In this document: positions 27,282-37,800 of the stretch, piece by piece
Position numbering within the stretch: position 1 is the stretch's first letter
Layout of the letters: every line of letters starts with the position of its first letter
Origin: Flavobacterium okayamense
GTDB lineage: Bacteria; Bacteroidota; Bacteroidia; Flavobacteriales; Flavobacteriaceae
Direction of reading: 5' to 3'
Assembly (NCBI RefSeq): GCF_019702945.1
Contig: NZ_AP024749.1
Span: 2,480,001-2,544,000, forward strand
DNA: 64,000 nucleotides
Made by a program: the position numbers and the translations under genes
Notes under the pieces: model-generated
Told to the model about the DNA's origin: nothing
Seen by the model: the letters and a program-made list of their open reading frames with translations, nothing else
The model's database searches: none

Positions 27282-28751
27282 GTGAAAATATTAGATCGAT
27301 ATATAATAAAATCTTACATGATTACATTTACTACGGTATTTGTAATCTTGTTTTTTATATTCGTATTACAAGGAATTTGGCTTTTTATATCAGAATTAGC
27401 TGGAAAAGATTTAGATACTTTTACTATAGTAAAGTTTTTATCTTTTTACGCTCCTACAATTGTTCCATTAGTTTTACCATTGTCTGTTCTACTAGCTGGT
27501 ATTATGACTTTTGGTAGTTTTGCCGAAAACTATGAATTTGCCGCAATGAAATCATCAGGTATTTCGTTGCAACGTGCTATGAAATGGTTATCTGCTGCAA
27601 TTATTTTATTAAGTTTAATATCTTTCTTTTTTGCAAACAACGTAATTCCGGAATCTCAATACCGTTTTTTAAACCTCAGAAAAAACATAGTTCAGCAAAG
27701 ACCCGCTATGGCAATTGCTGAAGGACAATTTAATTCTATTGGAACAATTACAATAAAAGTTGGTAAGAAATCAGGTGACAATGGAAACGAATTGGAGAAT
27801 GTCGTTATGCACGTAAAAAACCAACAATTAGGAAATGGTGCAAGTACAGTAATAAAAGCAAAAAGAGGCTTACTGAAAAGTGAGAAGAATTCTAATTACT
27901 TACAACTACAACTTTTTGACGGTAATTACTACGAGAATGTTTTACCAAAAGACTATAATGAACGTAAAAAAGTTCCTTTTGCCAAAAGTAGTTTTAAAGA
28001 ATATATTTTAAACATTGATTTAACTAAATTAAATACATCTGAAGGAGATGAAAGCGATATCACTTCTGAAAAGATGTTAAACATCAATGAGCTTACTTAT
28101 ACAATTGATTCATTACAGACAAATTATGATAAGGATATAGTTTCATATAGTGAAAATATTATATTACGTTCAAATATTTACACTCCAGAAAATTCAAACG
28201 ATTCAATTATCAAACCTGTTAATAAAAAAGTAGAAAACATACTTGATTTATTCAATTTTACTGATAAAAAAAGAATCTTAGAAATTGCTAAAAATAATAC
28301 TGCAAGTGTACAATTTAGCATTGAAAACAGTAATAACGATTTAATGTATAAAAAGAAAAACATTTATGCGCATTGGATTGTATATCATGAAAAATTTATG
28401 ATTGCATATTCATGTTTACTTATGTTTTTCATTGGTGCTCCCCTTGGGGCAATTATTCGTAAAGGTGGAATTGGATTGCCTATAGTTTTTGCTATAATAA
28501 TTTTTATTGCTTACCATTTTATGAATGTATTTGGTAGAAAACTTGCCCAAGAAGCTGCTATATCTCCTTTTTTAGGCACATGGCTTGCTTCAATAGTTTT
28601 AACACCACTAGCAATCTTTTTAACCTATAGAGCTACAAATGATATTGGATTAATGATAAGTTTCGATTGGATTACAGAACCTTTCCAAAAACTTTTTTCA
28701 AAGTTTAATAAAACAAACAAACAAAATGACACAACACAACATACAGCTTAA
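27282..28751 (+). CDS. LptF/LptG (YjgP/YjgQ) family permease
   Basis: 489 residues from a GTG start ([13 protein letters not shown]...). The YjgP/YjgQ architecture is visible: three N-terminal membrane helices, the [21 protein letters not shown] coupling-helix region, a large periplasmic beta-jellyroll domain, and three C-terminal helices. LptF/G proteins extract lipopolysaccharide with the LptB ATPase. It is longer than E. coli LptF (about 366) because of an insert in the periplasmic domain (about 170-360). It overlaps ribB by 26 bp. Confidence 0.88.
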   Translation: MKILDRYIIKSYMITFTTVFVILFFIFVLQGIWLFISELAGKDLDTFTIVKFLSFYAPTIVPLVLPLSVLLAGIMTFGSFAENYEFAAMKSSGISLQRAMKWLSAAIILLSLISFFFANNVIPESQYRFLNLRKNIVQQRPAMAIAEGQFNSIGTITIKVGKKSGDNGNELENVVMHVKNQQLGNGASTVIKAKRGLLKSEKNSNYLQLQLFDGNYYENVLPKDYNERKKVPFAKSSFKEYILNIDLTKLNTSEGDESDITSEKMLNINELTYTIDSLQTNYDKDIVSYSENIILRSNIYTPENSNDSIIKPVNKKVENILDLFNFTDKKRILEIAKNNTASVQFSIENSNNDLMYKKKNIYAHWIVYHEKFMIAYSCLLMFFIGAPLGAIIRKGGIGLPIVFAIIIFIAYHFMNVFGRKLAQEAAISPFLGTWLASIVLTPLAIFLTYRATNDIGLMISFDWITEPFQKLFSKFNKTNKQNDTTQHTA

Positions 28752-29862
28752 TACTATTGAAGAAGCGATTGAAGACATTCGAAATGGAAAAGTAATTATC
28801 GTTGTAGATGATGAAGACAGAGAAAATGAAGGTGATTTTTTAGCAGCTGCAGAAAAAGTAACACCTGAAATGATAAACTTTATGGCAACTCATGGCCGTG
28901 GCTTAATTTGCACACCTTTAACGGAAAGTAGATGTAAAGCATTGGACTTGCATGCAATGGTTAGAAACAATACTGACCACATGGAAACTGCTTTTACGGT
29001 ATCTGTAGATTTAAAAGGGCATGGTGTAACAACTGGAATTTCAGCTGCAGATAGAGCCAAAACGATTGAAGCCTTAATAAATCCAGAGACAAAACCATAC
29101 GATTTAGCACGTCCTGGGCATATATTCCCATTAATTGCAAAACAAGGTGGAGTTTTAAGAAGAACTGGTCATACCGAAGCTGCAATTGATTTTGCAAGAT
29201 TAGCCGGATTTCAACCAGCCGGTGTAATCGTTGAAATTATGAATGAAGATGGAACAATGGCAAGATTACCACAATTGGTAGAAGTTGCAAAAAAATTCGA
29301 TTTAAAATTAGTTTCAATTGAAGATCTAGTTGCCTATAGAATGCAACATGATAGTTTAATTCAAAAGAAAGAAGATTTTGATATCGAAACCCGTTTTGGA
29401 AAATTTAGACTAAGAGCTTATCTTCAAACAACAAATAAACAAGTACATATAGCATTAACAAAAGGAACATGGAGTTCTGGTGATCCTGTTTTAACACGGA
29501 TAAACTCAACTCAAGTCAGTAATGATATTTTGGGTACATTAACAAATAATGTAGATTCAAAATTAGACAATATGTTTAAAAAAATAAATGAGGAAGAAAA
29601 AGGAGCTATAATTTTTATTAATCAAGAAATTCAATCCATGGAGCTTTTATCTCGTTTAAAAGAGCTAAAAGAGCTTCAAGAACAAGGAATTACTAAAGCA
29701 CCAAACATTAAAATGGATACAAAAGATTTTGGTATTGGAGCTCAAATCTTACATGATTTAGATATTTCCAAAATGATGCTACTTTCTAATAGTAATGCAC
29801 CTACAAAAAGAGTTGGAATGATAGGCTATGGTTTAGAAATAGTCGACTATGTAAATTATTAA
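28726..29862 (+). CDS. ribB: 3,4-dihydroxy-2-butanone 4-phosphate synthase with degenerate GTP cyclohydrolase II domain
   Basis: 378 residues. The RibB half (about 1-205) is complete: [52 protein letters not shown] and GHTEAAIDF. It makes the four-carbon unit of riboflavin from ribulose 5-phosphate. The second half keeps the RibA scaffold ([29 protein letters not shown]) but has lost the zinc cysteines (no SECLTGD or RCDCG) and the RQEGRGIGL loop, so it should have no cyclohydrolase activity. Its 3' end overlaps the convergent permease gene by 4 bp. Confidence 0.93.
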   Translation: MTQHNIQLNTIEEAIEDIRNGKVIIVVDDEDRENEGDFLAAAEKVTPEMINFMATHGRGLICTPLTESRCKALDLHAMVRNNTDHMETAFTVSVDLKGHGVTTGISAADRAKTIEALINPETKPYDLARPGHIFPLIAKQGGVLRRTGHTEAAIDFARLAGFQPAGVIVEIMNEDGTMARLPQLVEVAKKFDLKLVSIEDLVAYRMQHDSLIQKKEDFDIETRFGKFRLRAYLQTTNKQVHIALTKGTWSSGDPVLTRINSTQVSNDILGTLTNNVDSKLDNMFKKINEEEKGAIIFINQEIQSMELLSRLKELKELQEQGITKAPNIKMDTKDFGIGAQILHDLDISKMMLLSNSNAPTKRVGMIGYGLEIVDYVNY

Positions 29863-30614
29863 AAAAACCACAATTTTATAGCTAATGACGATACTGTAAT
29901 AATTAAAAACAATTTTATTACTTTATCGTCTTTTTTTACGCTCCATCTACTTGCAACCCAAGCTCCCGAAGCATTACCTAAAGTAAGTATTAAAGCTAAT
30001 GGATAATTTATTTTATCTTCGAATGCAAATACTAAAACAGCTCCAATAGTATAAACAGCAACAACAAATACTTTAGTAACATTCGATTTTAATAATGATA
30101 AGCCATTTAGGTAAGGTAAAATTACTAACATTAAGAAACCGATTCCTGCATTTATAAAGCCTCCATATATACCCAAAAAGAAGAAAATAAATATAGAAAC
30201 ATATAAATATTTGCCTGTTGTTCTTTCCGGTAATTCTGTGTAATTTTTTATGGGATTCAATAAAATTGTAGTTAAAACCATAACCATAATTATAGCTAAA
30301 ATTTTATTGAAAAGTTCTCCTGTAATATTAATGGCAAGCTTTGCTCCTAGCAAAGATCCAAAAAAAGCTGATATCCCTAAATACAAACTAAAAGGATATG
30401 TTGAAACCCCTTTACTTTTAAACCCCCTAACTGCAGTAAAAGTTTGTATTAAAATTGCAATCCTATTTGTACCATTTGCTATTGGAGCTGGCAGACCTAA
30501 AAATAGTAAAGTTGGCAAAGTTAATAATGTACCTCCTCCTGCAATTGTATTTAAAAAGCCCGCAATAAAGCCAATTGGAATTAAAAGTAAATATTCTATA
30601 GAAAAATCCATCAT
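29859..30614 (-). CDS. TSUP (TauE/SafE) family sulfite/anion exporter
   Basis: 251 residues with seven or eight membrane helices. The family signatures IGFIAGFLNTIAGGGTLLTLP and, in the second half, GIYGGFINAGIGFLMLV are present. TSUP proteins move sulfite, organosulfonates or other anions across the inner membrane; the substrate here is unknown. A -7 box on the minus strand (complement of CAAAAATA, 30629-30636) precedes the start. Confidence 0.9.
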   Translation of the reverse strand: MMDFSIEYLLLIPIGFIAGFLNTIAGGGTLLTLPTLLFLGLPAPIANGTNRIAILIQTFTAVRGFKSKGVSTYPFSLYLGISAFFGSLLGAKLAINITGELFNKILAIIMVMVLTTILLNPIKNYTELPERTTGKYLYVSIFIFFFLGIYGGFINAGIGFLMLVILPYLNGLSLLKSNVTKVFVVAVYTIGAVLVFAFEDKINYPLALILTLGNASGAWVASRWSVKKDDKVIKLFLIITVSSLAIKLWFF

Positions 30615-30735
30615 TTTAAATAATACTACAAAAATATTGAATTCTTAATTAAAAAAAATTTAATTATTATTATTTTGAATTTCAATCACTTGAAAAAAAA
30701 CCTAAAAAAAAGTTTATTTTTTTTCTTCATTTCTT

Positions 30736-30765
30736 TTTGTAGGTTAAAAAAGGTTTATATATTTG
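30736..30765 (+). promoter_or_regulatory. Promoter of tRNA-Ser
   Basis: TTTG (30736-30739), 18 bp, and TATATTTG (30758-30765) give a near-consensus Bacteroidota promoter 34 bp upstream of the tRNA. Confidence 0.6.
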
Positions 30766-30799
30766 CACTCGCAATACAGAAATAATTGCACGTCTTATT

Positions 30800-30884
30800 G
30801 GAGAAATGGCAGAGTGGTCGAATGCGGCAGTCTTGAAAACTGTTGACTGTAACAGGTCCGGGGGTTCGAATCCCTCTTTCTCCG
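30800..30884 (+). tRNA. tRNA-Ser (anticodon UGA)
   Basis: All arms of a class II tRNA can be read: acceptor GGAGAAA with TTTCTCC (30877-30883) and discriminator G, anticodon stem GCAGT/ACTGT around CTTGAAA (anticodon TGA), a long variable arm (TTGACTGTAACAGG region), and T-arm loop TTCGAAT closed by GGGGG/CCCTC-type pairing. CCA is not encoded. The last 12 bases belong to the attachment core of the adjacent integrated element, which preserves a complete tRNA. Confidence 0.95.
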
Positions 30885-30885
30885 C
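30873..30885 (+). repeat. Left attachment core (att), inside tRNA-Ser
   Basis: CCTCTTTCTCCGC, identical to 47587-47599. It covers the acceptor-stem end of the tRNA, the usual crossover region for tyrosine integrases. Confidence 0.8.
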
Positions 30886-30917
30886 GATAAACATTGAAAT
30901 ACAATGTTTTACAGGAA

Positions 30918-30939
30918 TTACACCCAATTTTACACCCAA
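30918..30939 (+). repeat. Left pair of TTACACCCAA decamers, candidate integrase arm site
   Basis: The decamer TTACACCCAA occurs twice here, 2 bp apart. The same pair with the same spacing and orientation occurs at 47447-47468. It lies 33 bp inside the left core. Arm-type binding sites of lambda-like integrases have this repeated, end-located form. Confidence 0.55.
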
Positions 30940-30960
30940 AAATGTAAAATTGGGTTTTTT
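30922..30960 (+). terminator. Hairpin plus T-run just inside the element, downstream of tRNA-Ser
   Basis: ACCCAATTTTACA (30922-30934) pairs perfectly with TGTAAAATTGGGT (30943-30955), with an 8-nt loop, followed by TTTTT. It overlaps the decamer pair and can replace the displaced native tRNA terminator. Confidence 0.65.
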
Positions 30961-31234
30961 GTTTTAAAAAGTAAATTACTGAAAAAATTGAGCAATAAAT
31001 AAAATCAGAATCTTTGTATTCAAGCCTTTGTTTTTAAAATGAAAATAGTCGCCAAATGACGACTACTTGAATATTTTTTTAATTTTGCTTTTGAGGTATT
31101 GTAAATTGGAATCCCATATTAACCAGTATTTTTTTCATATTAGCAATTGCAATTAAAATGACTTGAATTGCTTTTTCACACTTTTTTTTATTTGGTTATT
31201 TATTTCTAAATCAATGAAATTTAATTGCTCATTA
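30961..31234. other. Non-coding stretch, possible trace of a decayed transposase
   Basis: No complete gene is visible. On the minus strand a short open stretch ending at 31079 reads KCEKAIQVILIAIANMKKIL and then NMGFQFTIPQKQN, a style seen at transposase C-termini. It has no start codon in a sensible place and no other transposase motifs, so it is at most a remnant. Confidence 0.3.
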
Positions 31235-33082
31235 TTAAAATTTCATCCTCTGAATTCTAACTGCGTTTAAGATTGCAAGAAGTGCAACCCCAACATCGGC
31301 AAAAACTGCTTCCCACATTGTTGCTAATCCACCTGCTCCAAGAATTAAAACTATAGCTTTTACAGAAAAAGCAAGAATGATATTTTGCCAAACAATTTTT
31401 TTAGTTTGTTTACCAATATTAATTGCCATTGGTATTTTGCTTGGCTTATCGTCTTGAATTACTACATCAGCAGTTTCAATTGTTGCATCGCTACCTAAAC
31501 CACCCATCGCAATCCCAACGTTACTTAATGCTACTACTGGTGCATCATTAACTCCATCACCGACAAAGACAACGGTTTCATTTCTACTTGTTATTTCTTT
31601 TACTTTATTTACTTTGTCTTCTGGTAATAAATCTCCAAAAGCATTTGCAATACCTAGTTTGTCTGCAACAAATTTTACTACATTAGTTTTGTCACCACTT
31701 AACATCGTTGTTTTTACATTTAATGCATTCAATTTATTAATTGTTTCTTGAGCATCTTGTTTTATACTATCAGCTATTGTAAGAAAACCAACAAATTTTT
31801 TATCATAAGCCACTGCAATTAATGTGTAAACTATACTTGAAGGATCAATATCATATGCAATAGAAAATTTATCCATTAATTTGAAATTACCTACTAATAA
31901 TTCTTTTTCATTGATTGTAGCTTTTAGACCATGCCCCGCAATCTCGTCTACATTTTCTAATTTTATGGAATGGTCAATTTTGCCAACAAATTCATGAATA
32001 GCAGTTGCAACTGGATGTGTGCTTTTGCTTTCTAAAACGTTTATATATTTTAGAATTTCATCTTTATCAATATCAGAATTAAACACAACTTCTTGCACTT
32101 TAAAAACACCTTCGGTCATTGTTCCAGTTTTATCCATCACTACATTTTGAATAGTAGCAATTACATCTAAAAAATTGCTTCCTTTAAAAAGAATTCCATT
32201 TTTTGAAGCTGCACCAATACCACCAAAATAACCTAAAGGAATAGAGATAACTAAAGCACAAGGACAAGAAATAACTAAAAACACTAATGCTCTATACAAC
32301 CAATTTGAAAAAACATAATCATCTACAAAAAAATAAGGAATAATTGTTATTAATACTGCTAATAATACTACAATTGGAGTATAAATTTTGGCAAATTTTC
32401 TGATAAATAATTCTGTGGGAGCTTTCTGTGAAGTGGCATTTTGCACTAATTCTAATATTTTAGATAGCTTGCTATCTTGATAAGCAGTTGTAACTTTGAC
32501 TTGTGAAACTGTGTTAAGGTTAATCATACCTGCTAAAACGGTTTCGTCTTTTACTATAGAATCTGGTTTGCTTTCACCTGTTAAAGCTGCTGTGTTAAAT
32601 GAAGCTCTATCTGAAATTAATGTTCCATCTAATCCTAATTTTTCTCCTGGTTTTAATTGTATAATATCACCAATGTTTACTGCTTCTGCTTTAACTGTTT
32701 TAGGTATATTATTCTCAATAATAGTAACTTCATCTGGTCTTTGGTCTAATAGTGATTTAATATTTGATTTAGCTCTTTTTACAGCTAATGTCTGAAATAC
32801 TTCTCCTACTGCATAAAATAACATTACTGCAACTCCTTCTGGATATTCACCAATAGCAAATGCACCTATAGTAGCTATAGTCATTAATAAAAACTCTGAA
32901 AATATATCTTTTTTGATTATACTTTCAATAGCTTGTTTTATTACCGGGAAGCCAACAGGAAGATAAGCGATTAAATACCATGCTATTCTAAAATAACCTT
33001 TAAACCAATCTTTATTTATATAATTATCTAATGTAATAGCTATGATTAGAAGTATAAACGAAATAATAGCCGGTAAGAACAT
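31235..33082 (-). CDS. Heavy-metal translocating P-type ATPase (Zn/Cd/Co type)
   Basis: 615 residues from the first in-frame ATG. The P1B features are complete: actuator TGES in ALTGESKPD, membrane metal site SCPCALVISIP, phosphorylation loop DKTGTMTEG, HP motif in KSTHPVATAI, and hinge GDGVNDAPV. It exports Zn, Cd or similar ions across the inner membrane. The normal N-terminus, a His-rich metal-binding stretch, is encoded just upstream (33083-33212) but in another frame because of an A9 run. It is the last gene of the metal cargo, after a possible attenuator hairpin. Confidence 0.93.
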   Translation of the reverse strand: MFLPAIISFILLIIAITLDNYINKDWFKGYFRIAWYLIAYLPVGFPVIKQAIESIIKKDIFSEFLLMTIATIGAFAIGEYPEGVAVMLFYAVGEVFQTLAVKRAKSNIKSLLDQRPDEVTIIENNIPKTVKAEAVNIGDIIQLKPGEKLGLDGTLISDRASFNTAALTGESKPDSIVKDETVLAGMINLNTVSQVKVTTAYQDSKLSKILELVQNATSQKAPTELFIRKFAKIYTPIVVLLAVLITIIPYFFVDDYVFSNWLYRALVFLVISCPCALVISIPLGYFGGIGAASKNGILFKGSNFLDVIATIQNVVMDKTGTMTEGVFKVQEVVFNSDIDKDEILKYINVLESKSTHPVATAIHEFVGKIDHSIKLENVDEIAGHGLKATINEKELLVGNFKLMDKFSIAYDIDPSSIVYTLIAVAYDKKFVGFLTIADSIKQDAQETINKLNALNVKTTMLSGDKTNVVKFVADKLGIANAFGDLLPEDKVNKVKEITSRNETVVFVGDGVNDAPVVALSNVGIAMGGLGSDATIETADVVIQDDKPSKIPMAINIGKQTKKIVWQNIILAFSVKAIVLILGAGGLATMWEAVFADVGVALLAILNAVRIQRMKF

Positions 33083-33212
33083 CTTGAAAGTACTTTCATT
33101 ACCACTATCGTGATTATGACCGTCATTTTCACTATGTTCTTTGACCGCTTTATTTACTTTTTTTTTCGGTTGTACAACAATCTTCGTTTATTAATTTATT
33201 TTGATTTTTCAT
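33083..33212 (-). pseudogene. Frameshifted N-terminal leader of the P-type ATPase
   Basis: An ATG at 33212 gives MKNQNKLINEDCCTTEKK and stops at 33150. With one A removed from the A9 run (T9 on the plus strand, 33158-33166), the frame joins the ATPase through VNKAVKEHSENDGHNHD and SGNESTFKM. The Cys pair and His-rich run would form the N-terminal metal-binding part. The extra base may be a mutation, a homopolymer error or a slippage site. Confidence 0.65.
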
Positions 33213-33238
33213 ATAAATATATATTTAAATTAAAATAA

Positions 33239-33258
33239 CCCCCATCGTTAAATGGGGG
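33239..33258 (-). terminator. G/C-rich hairpin between metal-binding lipoprotein and ATPase genes
   Basis: CCCCCAT (33239-33245) pairs with ATGGGGG (33252-33258) around a 6-nt loop. On the minus strand it is followed by a T-rich stretch. It could partly terminate the metal operon before the ATPase gene. Confidence 0.5.
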
Positions 33259-33269
33259 TAGGGGTGACT

Positions 33270-33551
33270 TTAGTGGTCGTGACCTTCATGATTTTCGTGG
33301 TCATGACCTTTATGGTTTTCTAAACCAACAGTCGTTTCTAATAAGTCCATGTTGCAAATTGGACATTTTCCTGCCTCAGTGTATGTTTTTCCTTTTTCAC
33401 AATCCATAGGACATGAGTAGGTAATTTTATCAGACTTGATTACAGTTTCTGTTGAGTTCTCTGTATTAGAATCTGTTTTTGGGTCTGATTTACATGATTT
33501 CATTGAGAATGTAGCTAAGGCAATTGCCATAATTAAAATTGTTTTTTTCAT
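33270..33551 (-). CDS. Heavy-metal-binding domain (HMBD) lipoprotein, His-rich tail
   Basis: 93 residues. A lipoprotein-like signal ends near MKSC (about 20). The HMBD motif is YSCPMDCEKGKTYTEAGKCP followed by ICNMDLLE, with paired Cys and Met ligands. The tail NHKGHDHENHEGHDH is a His-rich metal-binding run. It is likely a periplasmic metal chaperone for the pump encoded upstream. It lies between the adaptor gene (30-bp gap) and the ATPase gene. Confidence 0.88.
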   Translation of the reverse strand: MKKTILIMAIALATFSMKSCKSDPKTDSNTENSTETVIKSDKITYSCPMDCEKGKTYTEAGKCPICNMDLLETTVGLENHKGHDHENHEGHDH

Positions 33552-33581
33552 CTTATAATATAGTTTTTAAGTTAATAAAAA

Positions 33582-34799
33582 TTAATGCTCATGACCTCCA
33601 CCACCTTCAGACTTTAATAAATGACTTTGGATATAATATGCTCCTTTTAATGCTATTTTTGCATCAGAATCTATTTTTTGTAATAGTGATATTTGTGTAA
33701 AACCTAATTGTTTTGTTCCTGATTTAACCTCAATTCGTTGAAAATGATTCATTTTTTCTGTTTCAATTTTTTCTTCATGATCTTCTTCTAATATAAAAAT
33801 AAACTCTCTACCATCTGCTTTTACTATTGCCTCATCAGGTAAAGCGAAAACTTCATTAGTGCCAATACTAATTAAAGCATTTATATACATACCAGAAATT
33901 AATTTTTGATTGTTATTATTTATTTCTACATGAACTGCTACTGCTTTTGTATCGTTCTCAAATGCTTTTCCAATACTAAAAACCTTTCCTGTTATTTCTA
34001 TTTGATTTTGATTTGTGAAAATAAAACGTACTTTTTGACCGACATTAATCTTGTATAAATCTTTTTCGTAAACTAATAAATCCACATGTAATTTAGAATT
34101 GTCTACAATTGAAAGTAATGGTTTACCTATTTCTACATTGCTACCTATTTTAATGTTTATTGTTGTAACATATCCAGAAATTGGTGCACTAACAGCAACT
34201 GTTGCAGTTGCATTACCGTTACCATTGATATTAAAAACAGCTAATTGTTTTTGTAAAGAATTATAACGTGCTTTTTCTATTTCATACTCGGATTTGGATT
34301 TTTGGTAGGCTTTTCTCGAATTTACTTCTTCTTCATTTAATGTTTTTTGTCTTTCAAATTCTAATTTTAGGAATTCTAAGTTACTTTTTGAAGTTAAATA
34401 AGCTTCTTGTAATTTAGTAAATTCTGGACTTTCTATTATAGCTAAAGTTTGTCCTTTATTTACATATTGTCCTTCTTTAAACAAAATTGATTTTATTACA
34501 CCAGTAGTTTGTACGGAGACATCGGCTTGATTTTGAGGTGGTAATTTTGTATAACCATTTGCCTCAATAACTTGGCTTAAATTTTTTTTGGAAAATGTCC
34601 CCAGTTCTATATTTGCTGCTTTGAATTGTGCATCGTTTAATACAACTTCTTTTATTGTTGCTAGTTCTACAACTCCTTTAGATGTTTTTTCATGAGCATG
34701 ATCGTGTCCTTCATGGTTTGTATTACGAAATACAAAGTATAGAATGCTACATAAAATAATTAAAGCTATTGTTATATATATTATATTAGATTTTTTCAT
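33582..34799 (-). CDS. Metal-type RND efflux periplasmic adaptor (CusB/CzcB family)
   Basis: 405 residues. A membrane anchor (IIYITIALIILCSILYFVF) is followed by a His-rich NHEGHDHAHEK. The adaptor core comes next: lipoyl half-motifs around GVIKSILFKEGQYVNKGQ and VSAPISGYVTTINIKIGS, a helical hairpin, and beta-barrel domains. A His/Gly end (GGGGHEH) can also bind metal. It connects the CzcA-type pump with the outer-membrane channel, here fused to the pump. The start lies 1 bp after the pump gene's stop. Confidence 0.93.
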   Translation of the reverse strand: MKKSNIIYITIALIILCSILYFVFRNTNHEGHDHAHEKTSKGVVELATIKEVVLNDAQFKAANIELGTFSKKNLSQVIEANGYTKLPPQNQADVSVQTTGVIKSILFKEGQYVNKGQTLAIIESPEFTKLQEAYLTSKSNLEFLKLEFERQKTLNEEEVNSRKAYQKSKSEYEIEKARYNSLQKQLAVFNINGNGNATATVAVSAPISGYVTTINIKIGSNVEIGKPLLSIVDNSKLHVDLLVYEKDLYKINVGQKVRFIFTNQNQIEITGKVFSIGKAFENDTKAVAVHVEINNNNQKLISGMYINALISIGTNEVFALPDEAIVKADGREFIFILEEDHEEKIETEKMNHFQRIEVKSGTKQLGFTQISLLQKIDSDAKIALKGAYYIQSHLLKSEGGGGHEH

Positions 34800-34800
34800 T

Positions 34801-37800
34801 TTATTGATTTGTTAAGTATTGTAGATTGATAATTGTTAGATTGTAATTTAAAATAGCTTCATTATAATTCAATTGTATCGCTGCTGCTGTTTCCAAACTT
34901 GTTGCATATTCTAAATAAGAAATATTACCATTTTGATATTCTTTTGAAGCATTTTTCAAAATCTCTTTTGCATTTGGTAAAGCTGTTTTTGTGTAATACT
35001 CTAAATTTGCTTTATAAGTATTTAATTGGTCAACTTGCTGGTTGAATTGACTTTGCATCTGCACTTGTAAATATTCTAAATTTATTTCTTCCAATTTAAT
35101 TTTAGTTTTAGCTGCTTTTGATTTTGCAATAGAGCTTCCTGCAAAAATGGGTAGTGAAACTCCAACAGAGAAGCCATTGAATTGAAGCGAATTATCTGCT
35201 AATGAACTGCTATTTGTTTCTGGTGTTCCAATAATGGATTGCATGAAATAGCCTGCTGAAAATTCAGGATATAGAGTTGATTTTTCAAATTTATAATTAG
35301 CTTTTGCAATTTCAATATGATTAGAAGCTAACTCGATAGTTGGGTTTTGTTTTATTAAAGTAGAATCTACATCTATAGTATTGGCAATAAATAATGTATC
35401 AGTTATAATAAAATCTGACTTTAAATCTAAAAAAAATTTTATTTTAGACTTTTCAATTTCTATTTGCGTTTTGGTCTGTTTTATTTTTTGCTCTAATTCT
35501 TGTTGTTTTACTTTGGCAATATTTTTCTCTAAAACATTTGTTTCACCAGTTGTATAGCGTAAGGTTGCAGCTTTTACAAATTTCTGATATACGTTGTTTT
35601 GTTCAGCAAGTAATTTATTTTGAGCTTCAAAAAATAATATGATATTCCAAGCTTGACGAATAGAAAATGTAAGTTCTTGTTTGGATATTTTAATTTGTGT
35701 TTGACTAGCAAAATTGTTTTCATTCAGAACTTTTTTACGAGCACTAATTTGAAATGGACTAAATACTTGACTTATGGTTAAGTTCTTGTCTCTTGCAAAA
35801 GTATTCATCTGGCCAAAAGTTCCTGTAAAATCTGTTTTGGGTAACTCAAATGCTGATTTTGTTAACTGTCTGCTACTTTCAGCATTTAGTTCAGCAGCTT
35901 GAATATTTTTATTTTTTTGCAGTCCAATTTCAATGGCTTTTGGTAAATTTAATTCTTGCATATTTTGTGCATTTACATTAAAAGAAACAAACGAAATAAG
36001 TAGAATAGTTATAATTTTAGAGTTCATTTTTACTGATTTTTTAATTCCTTTTTCTAAATAATAATAGAGAATTGGTAGTACAATTAAAGTTAACAAAGTA
36101 GCTGATAATAATCCACCAATTACAACAGTAGCTAATGGTTTTTGTACTTCTGCACCAGCACTGCTACTTAAAGCCATTGGTAAGAACCCAAGTGAAGCAA
36201 CTGCAGCTGTCATAATAACTGGACGTAATCTTACTTTTGTTCCTTCTTTAATACGTTCATTTACATTCTCCATTCCTTCTTCTCTTAATTGATTAAAGTA
36301 TCCAATTAATACAATACCGTTTAAAACTGCTACACCAAATAGTGCTATAAAACCAACTCCTGCTGATATACTAAAAGGCATATCGCGTAACCAAAGTGCA
36401 AAAACACCACCAATTGCAGAAAGTGGAATTGCTGTAAAAATTAATAAAGATTGTTTGATAGATTTAAATGTAAAATAAAGCAAAACAAAAATTAATAATA
36501 ACGCTATTGGAACTGCAATAGAAAGTCGTTTGTTAGCTTGTATTAAATTTTCAAATTGACCACCATAAGTTATGTAGTAACCATCAGGTAATGTTAAACT
36601 TGACTCTAGTTTAGTTTGAATATTCTCAACTACTGTTTTTACGTCAGCACCACGAACATTAAAACCTACTACAATTCTACGTTTTCCATTTTCACGTGAA
36701 ATTTGCATTGGTCCATCTTCAAAATTAACATCAGCAATTTGGCTTAAAGGAATTTGATTGCCAGATGATAAAGTTATAAATAACGCCCTTAAATTATCGA
36801 TATCGGTTCTATCACTGCTGTCTAATCGAACTACTAAATCAAAACGTTTTTCTCCTTCATATACTACACCAGCAACTTCACCTGCAAACCCCATTCTAAC
36901 CGTTCTGTTAACATCACTTATTTTTAAACCATACGCTGCCATTTTATTTTTATTGTAACGAATCGTTATTTGAGGTAAACCAGCTACACGTTCAGCTTTG
37001 GCTTCTGAAACCCCATTAATAGAATTAATCAGTTGAAGTACTTCATCACCTTTGCTAACTAATACATCTAAATCTTCTCCATATATTTTAATAGCAACAT
37101 CACTTCTAACACCTGTCATTAATTCATTAAAACGCATTTGAATTGGTTGTGAGAACTCGGTAAAAGCACCAGGAATATCTTCTAGAGCTTCTTCCATTTT
37201 TTCCATTAACTCTTCTTTTGTTTCAGCAGAAGTCCATTCACTTTTATCCTTTAATAAAATAATCATATCTCCAGCTTCGATAGGCATTGGGTCTGTTGGA
37301 ATTTCAGCAGCCCCAATTTTTGTAACGATCATTTTAATTTCTGGAAACTTTGCTTTTAAGATTTGTTCTGCTTTTGTAGTGGCTTCAATCTCTTGTGATA
37401 ATGAACTACCAGATGCAATAATTAAATGTGTTGCAATATCTCCTTCATCTAATGTTGGAATAAATTCTCCACCTAGTGAATTAAATACAAGTAATGCTAA
37501 TACAAATAATCCTAATGCAATTGAAACAACAATAGCCTTAATTTTTAAAGCTTTTTCTAAAATGGGTTCATATAAATTGTGTAGTTTTTCAATAATTTTA
37601 TCACTAAAATTTTTCTTATGACCTGTTAGTTTTTTTAATGTTAGTGCAGTCATCATCGGTACATAAGATAAGGATAAAAGAAAGGCACCAAGTATAGCAA
37701 ATGAAACCGTTTGTGCCATAGGTCCAAACATTTTTCCTTCAATTCCTACCAAAGCTAAAATTGGCAAATAGACAATTAAAATTATTATTTCACCAAATGC

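Noticed and set aside
30727..30939. Minus-strand 70-residue open frame
   Set aside because: It is the antisense of tRNA-Ser and the attachment region.
31079..31190. Transposase gene remnant
   Set aside because: Only about 40 residues without start or catalytic motifs; reported as non-coding with a possible trace.
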